Assembly (NCBI GenBank): GCA_937901055.1 | Contig: CALCGO010000562.1 | Coordinates: 1 to 7,856 of the forward strand | DNA length: 7,856 bases | Reading direction: 5' to 3' | Origin: an uncultured Rhodobacterales bacterium | GTDB taxonomy: Bacteria > Pseudomonadota > Alphaproteobacteria > Rhodobacterales > Rhodobacteraceae | Shown: positions 6,569-7,856 of the stretch, piece by piece | Layout: the number at the start of each line of letters is the position of its first letter | Position numbering within the stretch: the stretch's first letter is position 1 | Program-made: the position numbers and the translations under genes | Notes under the pieces: generated by a model | Told to the model about the DNA's origin: nothing | The model's database searches: none | The model's input: only the letters and a program-made list of their open reading frames with translations

Positions 6569-7162
6569 ATGCCCATTCCCTTGCTGGAACTGGCAAGGGA
6601 GAGTTTCTTCCGGCCACGTACCGCTGCGCCACATTTGACAGGGTTAAACCTGTCCCGAAACGTACTGATCGAGGCCGCCTTGCTATTGGCGGTCCTTACG
6701 ATTTTGTCGCAATTCCTGCTTTATACATTCATCAAGACACAGGCCACAGACGCGTGGACCGTCGAATTCACCATGCCAGTGGTGGATGTGGGCGTGCAAT
6801 TTGTGAACGCCTACCTCGTTAGCCAGATCGTCGTTATGCTGGCCCGTGGTATCCGTGTGAACGTGACCTTTTCAGACGCGATGGTTGTTTATCTTTGGTT
6901 CAACTTCTTGTTGGTGGTCCTTCTAAGCGTGATGATCCTCACGTCCGTGCTTTTTGGCCCGTTCGGGGTGTTCGTGGTCCTGTTCACTATCGTGTGGGGG
7001 CCCTACACCTTGGCTATCTTCTGGTCGCAACTTCTGGGTACCAAGAACCTTTTTCTGGGGTTTGTGGTGGCGATAGTGGCATTCCTGATCGCAGGTGCCA
7101 TATCAGTTATTGTGGCAAACATTCTTGGCCTACCGGTGATGGAGCTTATCCCGAATGTATGA
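6569..7162 (+). CDS. Yip1-type membrane protein (P4) preceding sufS
   Basis: Function unknown. The 197 residues have about five hydrophobic segments (31-55, 71-93, 104-128, 130-155, 161-186) after a short N terminus with an RESFFRPRTAA stretch. That stretch resembles the start of Yip1-family proteins I recall next to sufS in Rhodobacterales. The VTFSDAMVV segment before the third helix is in the place where Yip1-domain proteins carry a TF-x-x-A/T motif. It lacks the Tyr/Phe-Gly/Arg/Trp/Pro spacing shared by P1-P3, so it is a more distant relative or a separate branch. There is no cysteine. The ATG follows the P3 stop directly, with GGAG at 6557-6560 as ribosome site. Its last 8 bases overlap the start of sufS, implying coupled translation and possibly a linked role. 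Confidence 0.87.
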   Translation: MPIPLLELARESFFRPRTAAPHLTGLNLSRNVLIEAALLLAVLTILSQFLLYTFIKTQATDAWTVEFTMPVVDVGVQFVNAYLVSQIVVMLARGIRVNVTFSDAMVVYLWFNFLLVVLLSVMILTSVLFGPFGVFVVLFTIVWGPYTLAIFWSQLLGTKNLFLGFVVAIVAFLIAGAISVIVANILGLPVMELIPNV

Positions 7163-7856
7163 CGTTAACCAGATCCGCAAAGACTTCCCCATCTTGTCGC
7201 GCGAAGTCCATGGCAAACCGCTTGTCTATTTGGACAATGGGGCCTCGGCGCAAAAACCGCAGGCGGTGATTGATGCCGTCACCCGTGGATACGCCGAAGA
7301 ATATGCGAACGTACATCGCGGGCTGCATTACCTCTCGAACCTTGCGACGGACAAATACGAAGCCGTGCGCGGGACTGTGCAAAAGTTTCTGGGCGCTAAG
7401 CGCGAAGAGGAAATCTTGTTCACGTCGGGTTCTACCGAGGGGTTAAACCTAGTTTCCTACAGCTGGGGCGTTCCCAATCTTAAGGCGGGCGACGAGATCA
7501 TTCTGACGGTGATGGAGCATCACGCCAACATCGTTCCATGGCACTTCCTGCGCGAACGCATGGGTGTGGTACTGAAATGGGTTGATGTCGCGGAGGATGG
7601 CTCGCTCGACCCCCAAGCCGTGATCGACGCGATATCGCCGCGGACCAAGATGGTGGCCATCACGCATATGTCGAACGTGCTCGGCACTGTCGTTGATATT
7701 AAAACCATCATCGCCGCGGCCCATGACAAAGGCGTGGTGGTTTGTGTTGATGGATCCCAATCGACCGTCCACATGCCGGTTAACGTCGCTGATCTGGATG
7801 CAGATTTTTATGTTATCACCGGCCACAAGCTGTACGGCCCGTCCGGTTCCGGCGCG
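7155..7856 (+). CDS. sufS: Cysteine desulfurase SufS (group II), 3'-truncated
   Basis: PLP enzyme that delivers persulfide sulfur to the SufBCD scaffold, usually through a SufE- or SufU-type partner not seen here. The window holds the first 234 of about 405 residues, and the frame is open to the end. It starts MYDVNQIRKDFPIL, typical of SufS, then YLDNGASAQKP (25-35), NVHRGLHYLS, FTSGSTEGLN, EHHANIVPW with cofactor-stacking His122, THMSNVLGT, Asp199 and Gln202 in VDGSQ, and PLP lysine Lys225 in GHKLYGP. These sit one position before the E. coli residues. The catalytic cysteine lies beyond the window. The ATG at 7155 overlaps P4 by 8 bases; GGAG at 7141-7144 may be the ribosome site, though 10 bases away. 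Another ATG at 7159 is in a different frame and is not the start. Confidence 0.97.
   Translation, partial: MYDVNQIRKDFPILSREVHGKPLVYLDNGASAQKPQAVIDAVTRGYAEEYANVHRGLHYLSNLATDKYEAVRGTVQKFLGAKREEEILFTSGSTEGLNLVSYSWGVPNLKAGDEIILTVMEHHANIVPWHFLRERMGVVLKWVDVAEDGSLDPQAVIDAISPRTKMVAITHMSNVLGTVVDIKTIIAAAHDKGVVVCVDGSQSTVHMPVNVADLDADFYVITGHKLYGPSGSGA

Noticed and set aside
6412..6822. Plus-strand open frame bridging P3 and P4 in another frame
   Set aside because: It overlaps two better-supported membrane genes that abut each other, and its product has no hydrophobic or domain pattern.
6895..7269. Plus-strand open frame bridging P4 and sufS
   Set aside because: It is out of frame with both genes. The conserved SufS N terminus proves the other frame is used.

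Overview
The window is the body of a SUF iron-sulfur cluster assembly operon from an alphaproteobacterium, most likely a Rhodobacterales / Roseobacter-group bacterium of moderate GC. This assignment rests on the gene order (a group I cysteine desulfurase, sufB, sufC, sufD, Yip1-like membrane proteins, sufS), on the protein sequences as I know them from that order, and on the tight gene packing. Everything supported is on the + strand. Both ends of the window cut a gene.

Layout: 1-846 is the 3' part of a NifS/IscS-like (group I) cysteine desulfurase. 863-2371 is sufB, 2423-3178 is sufC and 3178-4464 is sufD; together these encode the SufBCD scaffold and ATPase. Four small polytopic membrane proteins follow, called P1-P4 here: 4466-5068, 5133-5774, 5885-6568 and 6569-7162. 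7155-7856 is the N-terminal 234 codons of sufS (group II cysteine desulfurase), running off the window. No RNA gene, insertion sequence, CRISPR array or gene-free stretch above 300 bases was seen. The only sizeable spacers are 2372-2422, 5069-5132 and 5775-5884.

How it works together: a cysteine desulfurase (SufS, possibly also the IscS-like enzyme) supplies persulfide sulfur, and SufBCD assembles a cluster using SufC ATPase activity. The residues known to matter are present: SufB Cys412 and Glu441, SufD His365, and the SufC Walker A, Walker B and signature motifs. The SufS Cys loop lies beyond the window. The role of the membrane proteins is not known to me. They contain almost no cysteine, so they are unlikely to be Fe-S carriers.

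Most notable: the membrane block between sufD and sufS looks like an expanded family. P2 and P3 are clear paralogs (about 70 identical residues in an ungapped block of 145). P1 shares with them a fixed-spacing motif Y-13-F-G-10-R-5-W-G-7-P. P4 looks like a more distant Yip1-type protein. A 12-bp hairpin followed by a strongly AT-rich spacer separates P2 from P3, so the second half of the locus (P3, P4, sufS) may be transcribed partly on its own.
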